From Pseudomonadota bacterium (lineage in GTDB: Bacteria; Pseudomonadota; Gammaproteobacteria; Steroidobacterales; Steroidobacteraceae): a DNA stretch of 64,000 nt. The first letter of the stretch is position 1, and each line of letters opens with the position of its first letter. The position numbers and the translations under genes are program-made. Positions 44,196 to 53,051 of this stretch are shown here, one piece after another. The notes beneath the pieces were generated by a model, which was not told the origin of the DNA, did no database searches, and saw nothing but the letters and a program-made list of their open reading frames with translations. The stretch is from contig JAEZCR010000224.1 of the NCBI GenBank assembly GCA_023433465.1, positions 1-64,000 on the forward strand, given 5' to 3'.

Positions 44196-44687
44196 CTACA
44201 TGAGGATTATCCTGCTCCCTACGATTGCTGCAACGAGCCATAGGGCCGTGCCGACGATGGTTTTCCACGCGAGAGAGCGCGCGATAGCTTGGTTGTGCCG
44301 TGAAATATGCCCAACTTCGATTAGGGAATTGCGGACCGCCGTGGTGAGTTCGCTCAGCTGCTGTTCGATTTGAGCGACGACAGTGGTTGCAGCGCTTCTT
44401 GCTTGCAACTGCGCTGCCTCAGAGAGCCCACGCTCTACCAGCCCGAGCCAGTCTTCGCCGAGCTTTGCCGCAAGTCGTGAATGCGCATCGGCAGTTGCTG
44501 ATGCACTGGCTTGCACGGCCCTTAACACCCTGATTGCCTCGTCTTGTTGCCGTTGGGCCTCGTCCACCTCGCGCCTCCTCAATGCGCCCGCCTCGTTCAT
44601 CGTCCGCACGTACTCCCCGACCGACGCCTGGATCTGCCCGAGAATCATGGCTGCGCGCTCTTCAAGCTTGTCCGTATCAACGTTCAC
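44196..44687 (-). CDS. Small coiled-coil membrane protein next to the relaxase
   Basis: The 163-residue product is a long coiled coil (ALRRREVDEAQRQQDEAIRV; ATTVVAQIEQQLSELTTAVR) ending in a single transmembrane helix (TIVGTALWLVAAIVGSRIIL). It starts 30 nt after the relaxase stop, so both are likely in one operon. Size, layout and position recall MobB/MbeB-like accessory proteins of mobilization systems, which help the relaxosome. That assignment is inferred from context alone; no family is recognised. Confidence 0.55.
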   Translation of the reverse strand: MNVDTDKLEERAAMILGQIQASVGEYVRTMNEAGALRRREVDEAQRQQDEAIRVLRAVQASASATADAHSRLAAKLGEDWLGLVERGLSEAAQLQARSAATTVVAQIEQQLSELTTAVRNSLIEVGHISRHNQAIARSLAWKTIVGTALWLVAAIVGSRIILM

Positions 44688-44717
44688 ATTGCCTCCTTAT
44701 TACGAGAGTTCGCGAAG

Positions 44718-47177
44718 TCAGAGCTCGCGGTCTATCCCGCGCTGCTTTGGAACAGGCGGTTCCCTGGTTGCCGACTTCGGCTCGCGGATCCCTTCGATCC
44801 GCTGGCCCTGTTTCGATTTCAGCTCGGCTTGAGCCGCGCGACTCGGAAGCTCACGAATGGTCAGTTCGCCGGATCGAAGGTGCTCGTTTTCGTCCAGGAC
44901 CCTTTCGAAAGATGATTCGACGCGTGCCCTGAATCTTTCCCGGATAGCCTCCGCAGATCGGCCCCCTTTTCCGCGTGTTTCATCCGAGCCAGCAGCAGTC
45001 CGCGCTATGAAATCGGTGGCGAGCTCCTTTGGCCTGGCCCGGGAAAGCGCAGAATTCAGATCCGAATTGCTTCGGAAATCTTCTCTCGCGTAATGAAGCT
45101 CCGTCGATTCGCGATGACGGGAAAGCGCCACGTAGGTGAGATGCCGATCAAAGCTCGGCGTCGCGAGCACGTATGTACGATCCACGGTCGCGCCCTGCCC
45201 TTTGTGAATCGTCGATGCGTAACCATGGTCCAGGTGCCGATAGTAGTGAGTGTCGACTTTGACCTCGGAACGCGACTCATCGTGCAGAGTAGCCGTCAGT
45301 ATTCGGCCATCGATCTGCTCGATCGTCGCCAGCGTTCCGTTCTTCACCCCTAGACTCTTCTCATTCCTGAGGAAGTAGATTCGGTCGCCCTGAGCGAACT
45401 CCCGCTGCCCCCGTTCAGTCTCGAAGATTTGTCCATCAGCGAGGTATCCACCCGCCTTCCGCAGCGCGCGCGCGGCCTCGTTGAGTGCGTGCACGTCTGC
45501 TCGAGCGTGGGCAAGCATGAGCTGAGTACCCTCACGTTCTGCACCCTTCGCCCAAGCGGCTATCAGACCAGAGCGCGCTTCCTCCCGCGTGGTGTGAGCC
45601 TTGATCAGTCGATGGAGTTCGTAGCCCGCGAGCGCTTGTGATGTGTTGCCGGCCGCCAGCTGGCGTGTGGCTTCGCGCTGCCACAACTCCTTCTGACGAC
45701 GCACTTCCTCGAGCTGGACGCCGCCAACGGTTGCCAGAACTCCACGGAATGGCGCACCTGCTTCAATCGCCTGCAGCTGTTCCGGATCGCCCAACAGAAC
45801 CACCTTGGCCTGCGCTGTGTCGGCGGCCTCGAGTATTCGTGCGAGCTGGCGTGTGCCAACCATGCCGGCTTCATCGATGACCAGCACGTCGGCCTTGCCA
45901 AGGCTGTCGCGCCCCTGCTTCCAGGCATGTTCGTAGCTGGCCAGGGTGCGGGATGTGATGCCGGAGGCGCGCTCCAGGTTCTCCGCGGCAATTCCTGACA
46001 GTGCTGCCCCTCGCACCGAATAGCCTCGCGATTCCCAAGCTTCACGCGCCGCCGCGAGCAATGTGCTTTTCCCCGATCCCGCCACGCCGACTACGGCTTT
46101 GACACTGCCGGCGTCCAGGATGTGATTGAAGGCGGCCTTCTGTTCGCGCGACAAATTCGAGCCGTCCAGCGCTGCCTCCCGGTGTGACGGGGCAACGGGA
46201 TGCGAAGTCTTCTCCGCCATTCGCTCAGCCCTGGCGAACAGATCTCTTTCCAGCTTCACCATCTCACGGGTCGTGAACCGGCCTTCGCCGTACTCGCGGG
46301 CATCGATGCCAATGACCTCCGGCGATGACATGACTTTGGCCATGGCGGCCTGGAATTGCTCGCTGCCGTCGGTTCGGGTGGACAGAAAGTTCGAGATGTC
46401 TCGCTCGCCAAAGGTGGCGCGGTTGTAGGTGACGGCGTTCAACGCAATGGTCGGATCAGCAATGATCTTGTTACCGTTCTCGCGCGCGATCTCGCGTTGC
46501 TCGAGCACCCGCTCCGTGAGGTACTTAGGCAGATCCTCCGCGACCTGGCGATCCAGGCTGATGCCGATCTTCCGCCCTGGAACGAGCTCGATGCCTTGCT
46601 CTTTGAAACTGCGATGGTCCACACGAGCTTCGTGACCAGCCATGACGAGCTGCTCGTTGACGGCCGCTGCCCAGGCCTCCCGCCACTCCCGAAGCAGCGG
46701 TTTCTGATTCCAGTCGCGATCCTTCCCGCCGAATCCATCGGGGCCAATCTCCCTCAGAGTAAGCATCACGTGGGCGTGAGGGTTCTGCGGGTTGTCATGG
46801 TGTATGGCGACGTCCGCCACCATCCCTCGCGCTACGAACTGCGCCTGGACAAAGCCACGGAGGAGCTCAACTTGTTCTCGCAAACCGAGCTCCACGGGCA
46901 GCGCCACCTCCACTTCGCGCGCTAGCTGGGCATCCTTGCGGAGCTCCATCCGGTCGATCTCATTCCATAGTTGAACGCGATTCCTGGCCCATTCCGGAGC
47001 GTTGGCTGGCGCCAGAATTTCCGTGTGAACCACGCCAGCCTTGCGCGAATAGTCGTGCAGAACGCCTCCTATTCCGTCCTGCTGGAGACGCTCGCCAGAG
47101 CGATAGGCCGCAGCGCCGAGCGCTGTACGGCCACTCTGTCGCGAGACGATCTTGGCGCTGAAGTGGTAGATAGCCAT
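44718..47177 (-). CDS. Ti-type conjugative transfer relaxase TraA (MobQ relaxase plus SF1 helicase)
   Basis: The 819-residue protein has an N-terminal MobA/MobL relaxase domain (MAIYHFSAKIVSRQSGRTAL; HHDNPQNPHAHVML near residues 125-138, the metal-binding HxDxx..HxH site). It is followed by an SF1B helicase domain with GVAGSGKST (near 362), DVLVIDEAGM and STIHKGQGATVDRTYVL. The catalytic tyrosine is likely in the GAAAYRSGERL block. It nicks oriT and unwinds the transferred strand. The ATG at 47177 was preferred to upstream starts because the relaxase family begins MAIYH. The oriT candidate lies directly upstream (47195-47240). Confidence 0.93.
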   Translation of the reverse strand: MAIYHFSAKIVSRQSGRTALGAAAYRSGERLQQDGIGGVLHDYSRKAGVVHTEILAPANAPEWARNRVQLWNEIDRMELRKDAQLAREVEVALPVELGLREQVELLRGFVQAQFVARGMVADVAIHHDNPQNPHAHVMLTLREIGPDGFGGKDRDWNQKPLLREWREAWAAAVNEQLVMAGHEARVDHRSFKEQGIELVPGRKIGISLDRQVAEDLPKYLTERVLEQREIARENGNKIIADPTIALNAVTYNRATFGERDISNFLSTRTDGSEQFQAAMAKVMSSPEVIGIDAREYGEGRFTTREMVKLERDLFARAERMAEKTSHPVAPSHREAALDGSNLSREQKAAFNHILDAGSVKAVVGVAGSGKSTLLAAAREAWESRGYSVRGAALSGIAAENLERASGITSRTLASYEHAWKQGRDSLGKADVLVIDEAGMVGTRQLARILEAADTAQAKVVLLGDPEQLQAIEAGAPFRGVLATVGGVQLEEVRRQKELWQREATRQLAAGNTSQALAGYELHRLIKAHTTREEARSGLIAAWAKGAEREGTQLMLAHARADVHALNEAARALRKAGGYLADGQIFETERGQREFAQGDRIYFLRNEKSLGVKNGTLATIEQIDGRILTATLHDESRSEVKVDTHYYRHLDHGYASTIHKGQGATVDRTYVLATPSFDRHLTYVALSRHRESTELHYAREDFRSNSDLNSALSRARPKELATDFIARTAAGSDETRGKGGRSAEAIRERFRARVESSFERVLDENEHLRSGELTIRELPSRAAQAELKSKQGQRIEGIREPKSATREPPVPKQRGIDREL

Positions 47178-47194
47178 CGCCCGGCGCTCACGCT

Positions 47195-47240
47195 TCCCGC
47201 CGACGTCGCGCAGCGACGTATAAGTGCGCACTTGCTGCTC
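47195..47240 (+). other. Candidate origin of transfer (oriT) with nic-like core
   Basis: Upstream of the relaxase lies a 7-bp inverted repeat ACGTCGC/GCGACGT (47203-47219) followed at once by TATAAGTGCGCACTT, which holds a 12-bp palindrome AAGTGCGCACTT (47222-47233). Recalled IncQ and Ti-plasmid oriTs share a repeat directly beside TAAGTGCGCCCT-like and ATTATACGTCGC-like nic sequences. On the minus strand this locus reads GCGCACTTATACGTCGCTG, close to the Ti form. Nicking site and strand are inferred. Confidence 0.65.
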
Positions 47241-47262
47241 CAGATCGAGTCATGGTGCGCCC

Positions 47263-48015
47263 CTATGCCTTTTGCTTTTTTGCGGGCGGACGAAGCTGAA
47301 TGACTTTTGCGCCTGCCAGACCAGCGAGGGCGTTCGCTACTTCTGCCGACCGATCGCACGAGGGTTGTTCGCCCGCGGCCGTTTCGTCGACCAATCGGTT
47401 TCCCGCGACGCGCAGGCCCTTGTCAGGTACGAAGCCACCAGCTCGCTGCCGCTGGATGAGACCGAGCACGTACCGCACCGGCGACCGCACACCGCCTGAC
47501 GCCAAGCGCGCAGCAGCCTCGTCCAGGATCTGCTGGGCTACGGCGCGATCCGGTGGTAGCGCCCGAAGAATCTGTTGGCGGTCCGCCTCCGGAATCTCCT
47601 TCGCAAAGACAAACGCGTCCAAGTCCCGGTTGTCTTTCTTGTATGAGTACCGGATGTCCGTTTGTTGTTGTTGCCCAGTGGTTACCCCATCTGGAGCCGC
47701 AGACGTCCCATGGGCACGGGCCCCACTACCCGAGCTCGAGCCGCGCGCTACCTCCGGCGGCACCACTACCAAGTACATGTTGCTGGTGTAGCCCCGGCTG
47801 TTGGTCCGCCTGGGCATGGACACTACGAGTTGGCGCTCTCTGAGACCCGCCAAAGCTGCACGGACGGTCTTCAGCGTCCGACCGGTAGCACGGGCCACCC
47901 AGGCCTGGGACGGGTAGCACTTGCCCATATCGTCGGCGAGCAAGGCCAGCGACAGGAGCACAAACTTCTCGGTGGATGGAATGGGAAGGCTGAAGACCCA
48001 ATGCAGCACGGTCAT
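47263..48015 (-). CDS. Helix-turn-helix protein, plasmid-replication or island-maintenance type
   Basis: The 250-residue protein has an N-terminal HTH region that fits replication-associated wHTH proteins: STEKFVLLSLALLADDMGKCYPSQAWVARATGRTLKTVRAALAGL in pieces. A low-complexity linker (SSSGSGARAHG) and a C-terminal region with PVRYVLGLIQRQRAGGF follow. Such genes usually occur between the relaxase and the excisionase in mobile islands. The start chosen is ATG 48015, 7 nt after the AlpA-like stop; extension upstream would overlap the excisionase. Role in replication is inferred. Confidence 0.6.
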   Translation of the reverse strand: MTVLHWVFSLPIPSTEKFVLLSLALLADDMGKCYPSQAWVARATGRTLKTVRAALAGLRERQLVVSMPRRTNSRGYTSNMYLVVVPPEVARGSSSGSGARAHGTSAAPDGVTTGQQQQTDIRYSYKKDNRDLDAFVFAKEIPEADRQQILRALPPDRAVAQQILDEAAARLASGGVRSPVRYVLGLIQRQRAGGFVPDKGLRVAGNRLVDETAAGEQPSCDRSAEVANALAGLAGAKVIQLRPPAKKQKA

Positions 48016-48022
48016 CCTCACT

Positions 48023-48274
48023 TCAGAGACCCTGACGCGGCCGCCCACGACGACGCGGCAAAGGGGTTGGCGCGGCAGGCGCACCAGACTGGCCCTCCAG
48101 GACCGCACCCGGCTGGTTTCGCAACCAAGCGGAGAATTGATCGGGAAGAAACAAGCGCTTGCGCCCAACGACGAAGCTCGGCGGCATCGGCAATCCCGAA
48201 CTCAACCGGTTGCGGACGGTTTTTGGCGATACCTGCAAGGCTCTAGCCACCGCTTCGATTCCCATCGTTTCCAT
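48023..48274 (-). CDS. AlpA/excisionase-like MerR-family HTH protein
   Basis: The 83-residue protein is a short winged HTH: METMGIEAVARALQVSPKTVRNRLSSGLPMP, then FVVGRKRLFLPDQFSAWL, the conventional AlpA/Xis-type layout. A basic tail ends RRRGRPRQGL. AlpA-like proteins control excision of integrative elements together with the integrase. It lies first in the minus-strand gene group that ends with the relaxase, and faces a 510-residue protein across a 104-bp divergent promoter region. Confidence 0.8.
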   Translation of the reverse strand: METMGIEAVARALQVSPKTVRNRLSSGLPMPPSFVVGRKRLFLPDQFSAWLRNQPGAVLEGQSGAPAAPTPLPRRRGRPRQGL

Positions 48275-48378
48275 GTACGTCCCGTGCGATCCAATTGACG
48301 CCCGGACGGTACCGTTGCAACCTCGCTAGCAACTACGGGAAAACTTTCAATCGGCGTTCAGAATTTTTTCGTTGAAAG

Positions 48379-49911
48379 ATGGGCAAGCGGAAACTACGGC
48401 TGGAAACCAGCGCGGGACTCAAGATTCGGCAACAGGTTGCGCTGCGGCTTCTTGCACATTTCGTCGGCAGGCCGATCACTGCGCAGCGCGATTCAGTCAG
48501 CACGCTTGCGCACGCCCTGGATGATGTTGCTCGGCAGTACGCGAAGACGCCCCGCATCGGCAACAAGGCACTCGCCATTCTTGTCGGCCACCGCACCCGT
48601 GAAGAACTCACGAGTTATCTCGAGCAAGCGTTGGCGAACACCCACGAACTTCAACCGAGAGTTGTCGAGAAGATCGCTGAGTCCTCCGATGAGTTGAGGT
48701 TTCTTTCGAACCTCTCGAATCTCCGTGCCGCCGCTCTGAAATGGGAGCTGCCGAACTGTTTTGTGCTGACGTTTGCTCTTGGCGCCCTAGCGCTCGATTG
48801 GGATCCGACAGATCGCTATTGGTGGTTCAGGAATGAGAAGAAGCGCTGCGCGGAGGCCGTCATCGAAACCATCTGGCGTCGATGGGTCCCGAGGAAAGAC
48901 AGAACCATCCACCTCCCGGCGCTTCCTCTGAGTCTGCTTTCCAGAGAGCATGCGAGAGGCTTGCGCAATCTTGGCCACAGCTCGGCAACCGCCTCGCACG
49001 ACAGGAACTTCGCGGCTTGCTCTTTCAGGGTATCGCCCCTCGTTTCCCAATCGTATCCATCCGAGAAAGACAAATTCGGTCTGCTGACGTATCTCCTGCA
49101 GCTAGCCTTCGATGATGAAGTGCTCCACCCTTCTGTACGCCTGCGTTGGGCTCTCGATCTCAGCGCTTGCATCGCCGCCTTGCATGCCTGGACCGTATGC
49201 GACTGGGGCGACCGAGGGATCGAGGAGAACGAGCGCATCCGGGCTGATGCCGTACTGGGAACTGCGAAACTGCTTTGGGGTGATCGCGGCGCTGACGATT
49301 GGGCGTTGACCACGCGGATGGTGGCAAGGTTGCAGCTACCTAACGACCAGGAAAGGAAGCTCCGAGCGTTGTGGGGGATGGACGCTCTTCGCGACGCGAC
49401 TGCAAAGCTCAACCTGCTCTTCCGCGACCTGGGAATAGAGAAGCAATGGCTTTGGGAGTCGTGGACAGGCCGCGTGAATCAGGAAGAACACCATGGAGGG
49501 AACCGGAGGCTGCTGCGCACTTTGAACTGGAGCAACCGACTTCTGTCCTCCCCTCGGGGCCTCCAGAAAGCACTGAGCTTCGCTCGCGGATTGAGGTTTG
49601 GATCCCGCAGTTCTACACGGCAGCGGCGCCAGAAATCCCCTGATTCGACTCTGGCGCTGTCCGCGGAAGACCTGGCTCAGGTCAAGGCGATTCTGATGGC
49701 GTCCGCAACACGCGCCCAACGAGTAGTCCAGCGTGCGGCATCACAACGCCGATACATGGATCGCCGAGACTACGAGCGCCTGATCTCGATTCAAACTCGA
49801 GCGACGAAGGCGGTGAAGTGCAAGACGAAGCGCAGTCGCAAATCGAAAGAGGCACCAATCGCTCCAGCAATCGCGACCGGATCTCAATCCTTGGCGACCA
49901 CCAGCCCTTGA
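48379..49911 (+). CDS. Hypothetical island protein of 510 residues
   Basis: I do not recognise a family. The sequence is rich in Trp and Arg and mostly alpha-helical, with WELPNCFVLTFALGALALDWDPTDRYWWF-like aromatic blocks (positions 119-154), a mid part with HAWTVCDWGDRGIEENERIRADAVL, and a very basic C terminus (KAVKCKTKRSRKSKEAP). No signal peptide or clear membrane helix is seen. It is divergent from the AlpA-like gene and its 3' end is convergent with the small membrane protein at 49925. The basic tail suggests nucleic-acid binding, which is weak evidence. Confidence 0.7.
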   Translation: MGKRKLRLETSAGLKIRQQVALRLLAHFVGRPITAQRDSVSTLAHALDDVARQYAKTPRIGNKALAILVGHRTREELTSYLEQALANTHELQPRVVEKIAESSDELRFLSNLSNLRAAALKWELPNCFVLTFALGALALDWDPTDRYWWFRNEKKRCAEAVIETIWRRWVPRKDRTIHLPALPLSLLSREHARGLRNLGHSSATASHDRNFAACSFRVSPLVSQSYPSEKDKFGLLTYLLQLAFDDEVLHPSVRLRWALDLSACIAALHAWTVCDWGDRGIEENERIRADAVLGTAKLLWGDRGADDWALTTRMVARLQLPNDQERKLRALWGMDALRDATAKLNLLFRDLGIEKQWLWESWTGRVNQEEHHGGNRRLLRTLNWSNRLLSSPRGLQKALSFARGLRFGSRSSTRQRRQKSPDSTLALSAEDLAQVKAILMASATRAQRVVQRAASQRRYMDRRDYERLISIQTRATKAVKCKTKRSRKSKEAPIAPAIATGSQSLATTSP

Positions 49912-49924
49912 CCGATGGGCGGCT

Positions 49925-50191
49925 CTACTTGCCGAACAGCGCCCAAGCGATGAGCCCTGTCCATGTCACGACGGCAACCGCAACGAGGAATGGCAGCCCG
50001 AACTCCCTCGACCAGCGGGTGTCCCGTGACGTGGAAGCATAGATGTAACCCACCAAGTCCGTGGCAGGCGTCAAGCTTGATTGGTTTTGCAAACCGTCGA
50101 TGAGCTTCTGCTGACGCCGGACTCGATCCTCAAGCAAGTCGACTTTGCAACGCAGCGCCTCCAAGGCGTTGCTTTGATCTTGACTGGACAT
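49925..50191 (-). CDS. Small coiled-coil, single-pass membrane protein
   Basis: The 88-residue protein has a coiled coil (ALRCKVDLLEDRVRRQQKLIDGLQN) and one C-terminal transmembrane helix (FLVAVAVVTWTGLIAWALF). The start is the ATG at 50191, which has an excellent AAGGAG 6 nt before it; the frame extends upstream without support. No family is recognised. It resembles small membrane-tethered subunits of transfer or defence systems only in layout. Confidence 0.68.
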   Translation of the reverse strand: MSSQDQSNALEALRCKVDLLEDRVRRQQKLIDGLQNQSSLTPATDLVGYIYASTSRDTRWSREFGLPFLVAVAVVTWTGLIAWALFGK

Positions 50192-50390
50192 CGATAGCTC
50201 CTTCGATTCTGCGCAGGACAATGTCGCTGCATCTCGAATTTACACCGCATCCAGCGGGTACGAACAGCGATAAGTTTCGAATCAACGGCAGGCACATACA
50301 GTCGCCGGCGGCGGCGACTACTGTATGGACTGGAGGAGTCGGGGAAGCTAGCGTGGCGGGAGGTCTGCCTAACTCTTCAATGGGAACACC

Positions 50391-50735
50391 ATGCAGTTCG
50401 AACGTTTAATCGTGGGCATAAAGGGACAGGTTGTGGCGATAGATAGCGGATCTGGCGTCGAGGCGTGGCGGACGACGCTCCCTATCGAAGGCTTCTTCGC
50501 GTCAAAGTGCGATGTGGTCAGCGTCCTGAAGAAAGACGGGACCATTTTTGCCGCCTCTTCGGGATTCGTTTTCGCCCTCGCCGAGGCTGACGGGTCCGTT
50601 CTCTGGAAAAACGAACTCCCTGGGTTGGGCTATAACGAAGTTAGTCTGGCGCTGGATGGCGTCGCCATCAAAACCGTACGAGAGGTCGTCTATCGCGACG
50701 ATCCGAGTCGACCTCATCGACCGGCGGTGTATTAG
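50391..50735 (+). CDS. Short PQQ-like beta-propeller fragment protein
   Basis: The 114-residue protein contains two blades of the PQQ-repeat type: QVVAIDSGSGVEAWRTTLP and FVFALAEADGSVLWKNELPG. Full propellers have about seven or eight blades, so it either pairs with other copies or is a remnant. No signal peptide is visible. Its 3' end is convergent with the 233-residue membrane protein. No function can be assigned. Confidence 0.55.
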   Translation: MQFERLIVGIKGQVVAIDSGSGVEAWRTTLPIEGFFASKCDVVSVLKKDGTIFAASSGFVFALAEADGSVLWKNELPGLGYNEVSLALDGVAIKTVREVVYRDDPSRPHRPAVY

Positions 50736-50748
50736 GCTGAGGCGGACA

Positions 50749-51450
50749 CTAGCGCTGCCTGAGCTTCTCCAACAACTCTCCGTTCGCCTGCCCGTCCTCG
50801 GTCAGGCCATGATCTCGCTGAAATTTCAAGATTGCATTGCGAGTTCGCCCACCCAGTTGGCCATCCGCAGGTCCTGGATCGTAGCCTCGCAATTTAAGCT
50901 GACGCTGAATCTCCTGAACCATGCGAGATGGCGGGGACGGTGGCGGCGCACGCACCTTGTCGATCGACATCGACACCTGATACGGCACCAGCATTGCGTA
51001 TATGTCGTTGTCCCTGCGCGCTGCCGCGCTCAACTCGCGCTCCATCCTCGGCTCGAGTTCCTGTCGCGCGAACTCGATGATCAGATCAGCCAACAGATCA
51101 AAGCCCGCTTCCTTGCGCGACACCGTCCGCGTGAACTGGATGTCGACCAGGTTCGTCAGCGGATTTACGGCCACGTGCAGGGATACGTCGGGCAAGTTCT
51201 CGCGAACCGAAGTCTCGAAATGTCGGCTGAGCCGTTCTTCAAGTTGATGCGCAGCGAGCCAGTGCCAACCAGCGACCAACACTGCAAGGATTGCCAGCAG
51301 CGCGGGCAGATAGCGAAAGCGCGCTTTAGGGCGATCGTCGCCATCGTCGGCGCGGACTCGAGGAGTTGCTCGATATCGGTCGGCAAAGCCTTCCACGTCG
51401 CCCGACGACTGAACGGTAGGCTCGTTCTTGATCTCGGGGAGATTGTTCAT
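50749..51450 (-). CDS. Single-pass membrane protein with a peptidoglycan-binding domain
   Basis: The 233-residue protein has a cytoplasmic N-terminal 45 residues, one transmembrane helix (YLPALLAILAVLVAGWHWLA), a beta-rich middle part and a C-terminal peptidoglycan-binding-1 domain (IQRQLKLRGYDPGPADGQLGGRTRNAILKFQRDHGL). The domain would bind cell wall in the periplasm. The start overlaps the upstream stop by 4 nt, so it is the last gene of a three-gene coupled cassette. The link between a cell-wall sensor domain and two cytoplasmic partners is unusual and its role is unknown. Confidence 0.78.
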   Translation of the reverse strand: MNNLPEIKNEPTVQSSGDVEGFADRYRATPRVRADDGDDRPKARFRYLPALLAILAVLVAGWHWLAAHQLEERLSRHFETSVRENLPDVSLHVAVNPLTNLVDIQFTRTVSRKEAGFDLLADLIIEFARQELEPRMERELSAAARRDNDIYAMLVPYQVSMSIDKVRAPPPSPPSRMVQEIQRQLKLRGYDPGPADGQLGGRTRNAILKFQRDHGLTEDGQANGELLEKLRQR

Positions 51451-51824
51451 GCCCTACTCATCGTGATCGCGAACAAGTCGAACCTTCGAGAGATCTGCGC
51501 CGTAAGATTGCCGGCGGCGTCGACACCCCTCAACATCGGTAGGCCGGCGGCAGGATTCACCTCTTGCTGAAAATCGTGCAACTCTTCGGCTGTGAGTGAA
51601 CGCCACTGGATGCTCCAGGTCTTCACGTCGTCGCGATTCTCGCGCCAGATCTCCACGAGCATTTCTCGACCTGTCACAGCGTCGATCTCCCGCGGTGTCA
51701 AAGGCACAACAACATACGCCCGCCGAGGGCACGCCTGCAATCGTCGGCATACAGTGTTCGAGATCGCGTTGTGCAGGATAGGCACATCAAACATCTTCTT
51801 GGCATAAGACGGCGGATTCGTCAC
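51447..51824 (-). CDS. Hypothetical protein, middle gene of the three-gene cassette
   Basis: The 125-residue protein has no recognised domain. It starts at a GTG that overlaps the upstream stop (GTGA) and its stop overlaps the next ATG (ATGA). Two stretches, RRAYVVVPLTPREIDAVTG and KTWSIQWRSLTAEELHDF, alternate beta strands with helices, consistent with a small alpha/beta fold. Tight coupling on both sides suggests it binds one of the neighbours. Confidence 0.65.
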   Translation of the reverse strand: MTNPPSYAKKMFDVPILHNAISNTVCRRLQACPRRAYVVVPLTPREIDAVTGREMLVEIWRENRDDVKTWSIQWRSLTAEELHDFQQEVNPAAGLPMLRGVDAAGNLTAQISRRFDLFAITMSRA

Positions 51825-52981
51825 TCCAAAGCCGAGTACTCCAACTTCTTTCCGTTGATCCTCACAATGCCCCGCGCCTTGAGCTCAGACACCAGATCAT
51901 CAAGATCGGAGGAGGACAACTTCTTCCGGAACAGCGACTCCAAGAGACTCCTGAGGGCGGTCTGAGTTGTGGGTCGATTTGCCGGCTGCTTTTTGAAATG
52001 GGTCAAGACATGTGCGATCCGCTTCTCCGTTTGATCAGCGGCTTCGGTCGCAACTGCCGCACCTGCCGACACCTTCTTCTCCGCGCCAGCCGAAATCTTC
52101 GTTGTCGACAAGGCGGATACATCGGGATCGCTGGCGAGCGAGGAGACCAGAGCCGCCGCGACGCCAACCGCCAACGCAGCATCGACCCGACCGAAGACTT
52201 CGGGCTCAGCGTTGGCACCAACATGGTGTGCCGTGTGGCAAAAGATCCTCAGCGCCTCTCCAATCGCCAATTCCCGCTGGCGTTTCGTCATCGACATCTG
52301 CTGAGCCATGTTTGACAAGAGCTTTCTTGAATCGGTGGCCTGATCTTTAAGGCCGGCCGCCTTCCACAGGCTTTCAATTGCCAGACGACAATCTGCAACC
52401 GCGGCAGAGTAGTGTCCGAGCATCAAATGCTCGTTGGCGCGCCGAACGAGTTCCGCTGCACTTTTTGTCGGACCGCCGGACGATGTGTGTGGCATATGCA
52501 CACCGACCAGCAAGACATCAGCAACGTTGGCCTCGCGAAGCACTCGAACCCAGTCGCTAATCGATACGCGGTGCATGACTTTTTGATCGAATGACCGCAC
52601 TCCTCGCGGCCCATAGCTATTTCCTCGAACGTCGACAGTGAGAACGAGCTCCCTCCCATGCCTCAGCTCCTCTAGGGCAAGCATTTGAGGATTGGGGAGG
52701 ATCAGCCGATAGAACAAGGACGTGCTGTTCGCATAGTCACGCGTCTCGGTGCACCAAGCGCTCTCCGGGGATGCGTGTCCAAGAAAATGCATCTGATCCG
52801 AACCAGCCACTTGCACATAGATCCACGCCGACGTGCCAAATATGCTCAGCAACTCTGCTCGCTTCGGCTGGATCGTCCAATCGAGAGAAATCAGCAGCTC
52901 AGTTAGTCCAAGGCCGGCTCGTCCATGTATCCCCGCGACCCGAATATCGCCGAATGCGGTGCTCTCGTATGAAACGCTCAT
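51821..52981 (-). CDS. Hypothetical protein, first gene of the three-gene cassette
   Basis: The 386-residue protein has an N-terminal beta-rich domain (to about residue 165) and then a helical segment that resembles a HEPN/TPR-like bundle (KSAAELVRRANEHLMLGHYSAAVADCRLAIESLWKAAG), though the R-x4-H motif is absent; the fitting place reads FCHTAHH. A low-complexity Ala/Ser linker precedes a C-terminal winged-helix-like end (LESLFRKKLSSSDLDDLVSELKARGIVRI). GGAG lies 9 nt before the ATG. The multi-domain layout resembles effectors in defence islands but no family is recognised. Confidence 0.68.
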   Translation of the reverse strand: MSVSYESTAFGDIRVAGIHGRAGLGLTELLISLDWTIQPKRAELLSIFGTSAWIYVQVAGSDQMHFLGHASPESAWCTETRDYANSTSLFYRLILPNPQMLALEELRHGRELVLTVDVRGNSYGPRGVRSFDQKVMHRVSISDWVRVLREANVADVLLVGVHMPHTSSGGPTKSAAELVRRANEHLMLGHYSAAVADCRLAIESLWKAAGLKDQATDSRKLLSNMAQQMSMTKRQRELAIGEALRIFCHTAHHVGANAEPEVFGRVDAALAVGVAAALVSSLASDPDVSALSTTKISAGAEKKVSAGAAVATEAADQTEKRIAHVLTHFKKQPANRPTTQTALRSLLESLFRKKLSSSDLDDLVSELKARGIVRINGKKLEYSALE

Positions 52982-53051
52982 GGATGATGGCTCCGTCGAC
53001 CAATTTGCCTTTCCGGCTCAGCACATGACGCTCCCGTCACAATGGCCGAAG

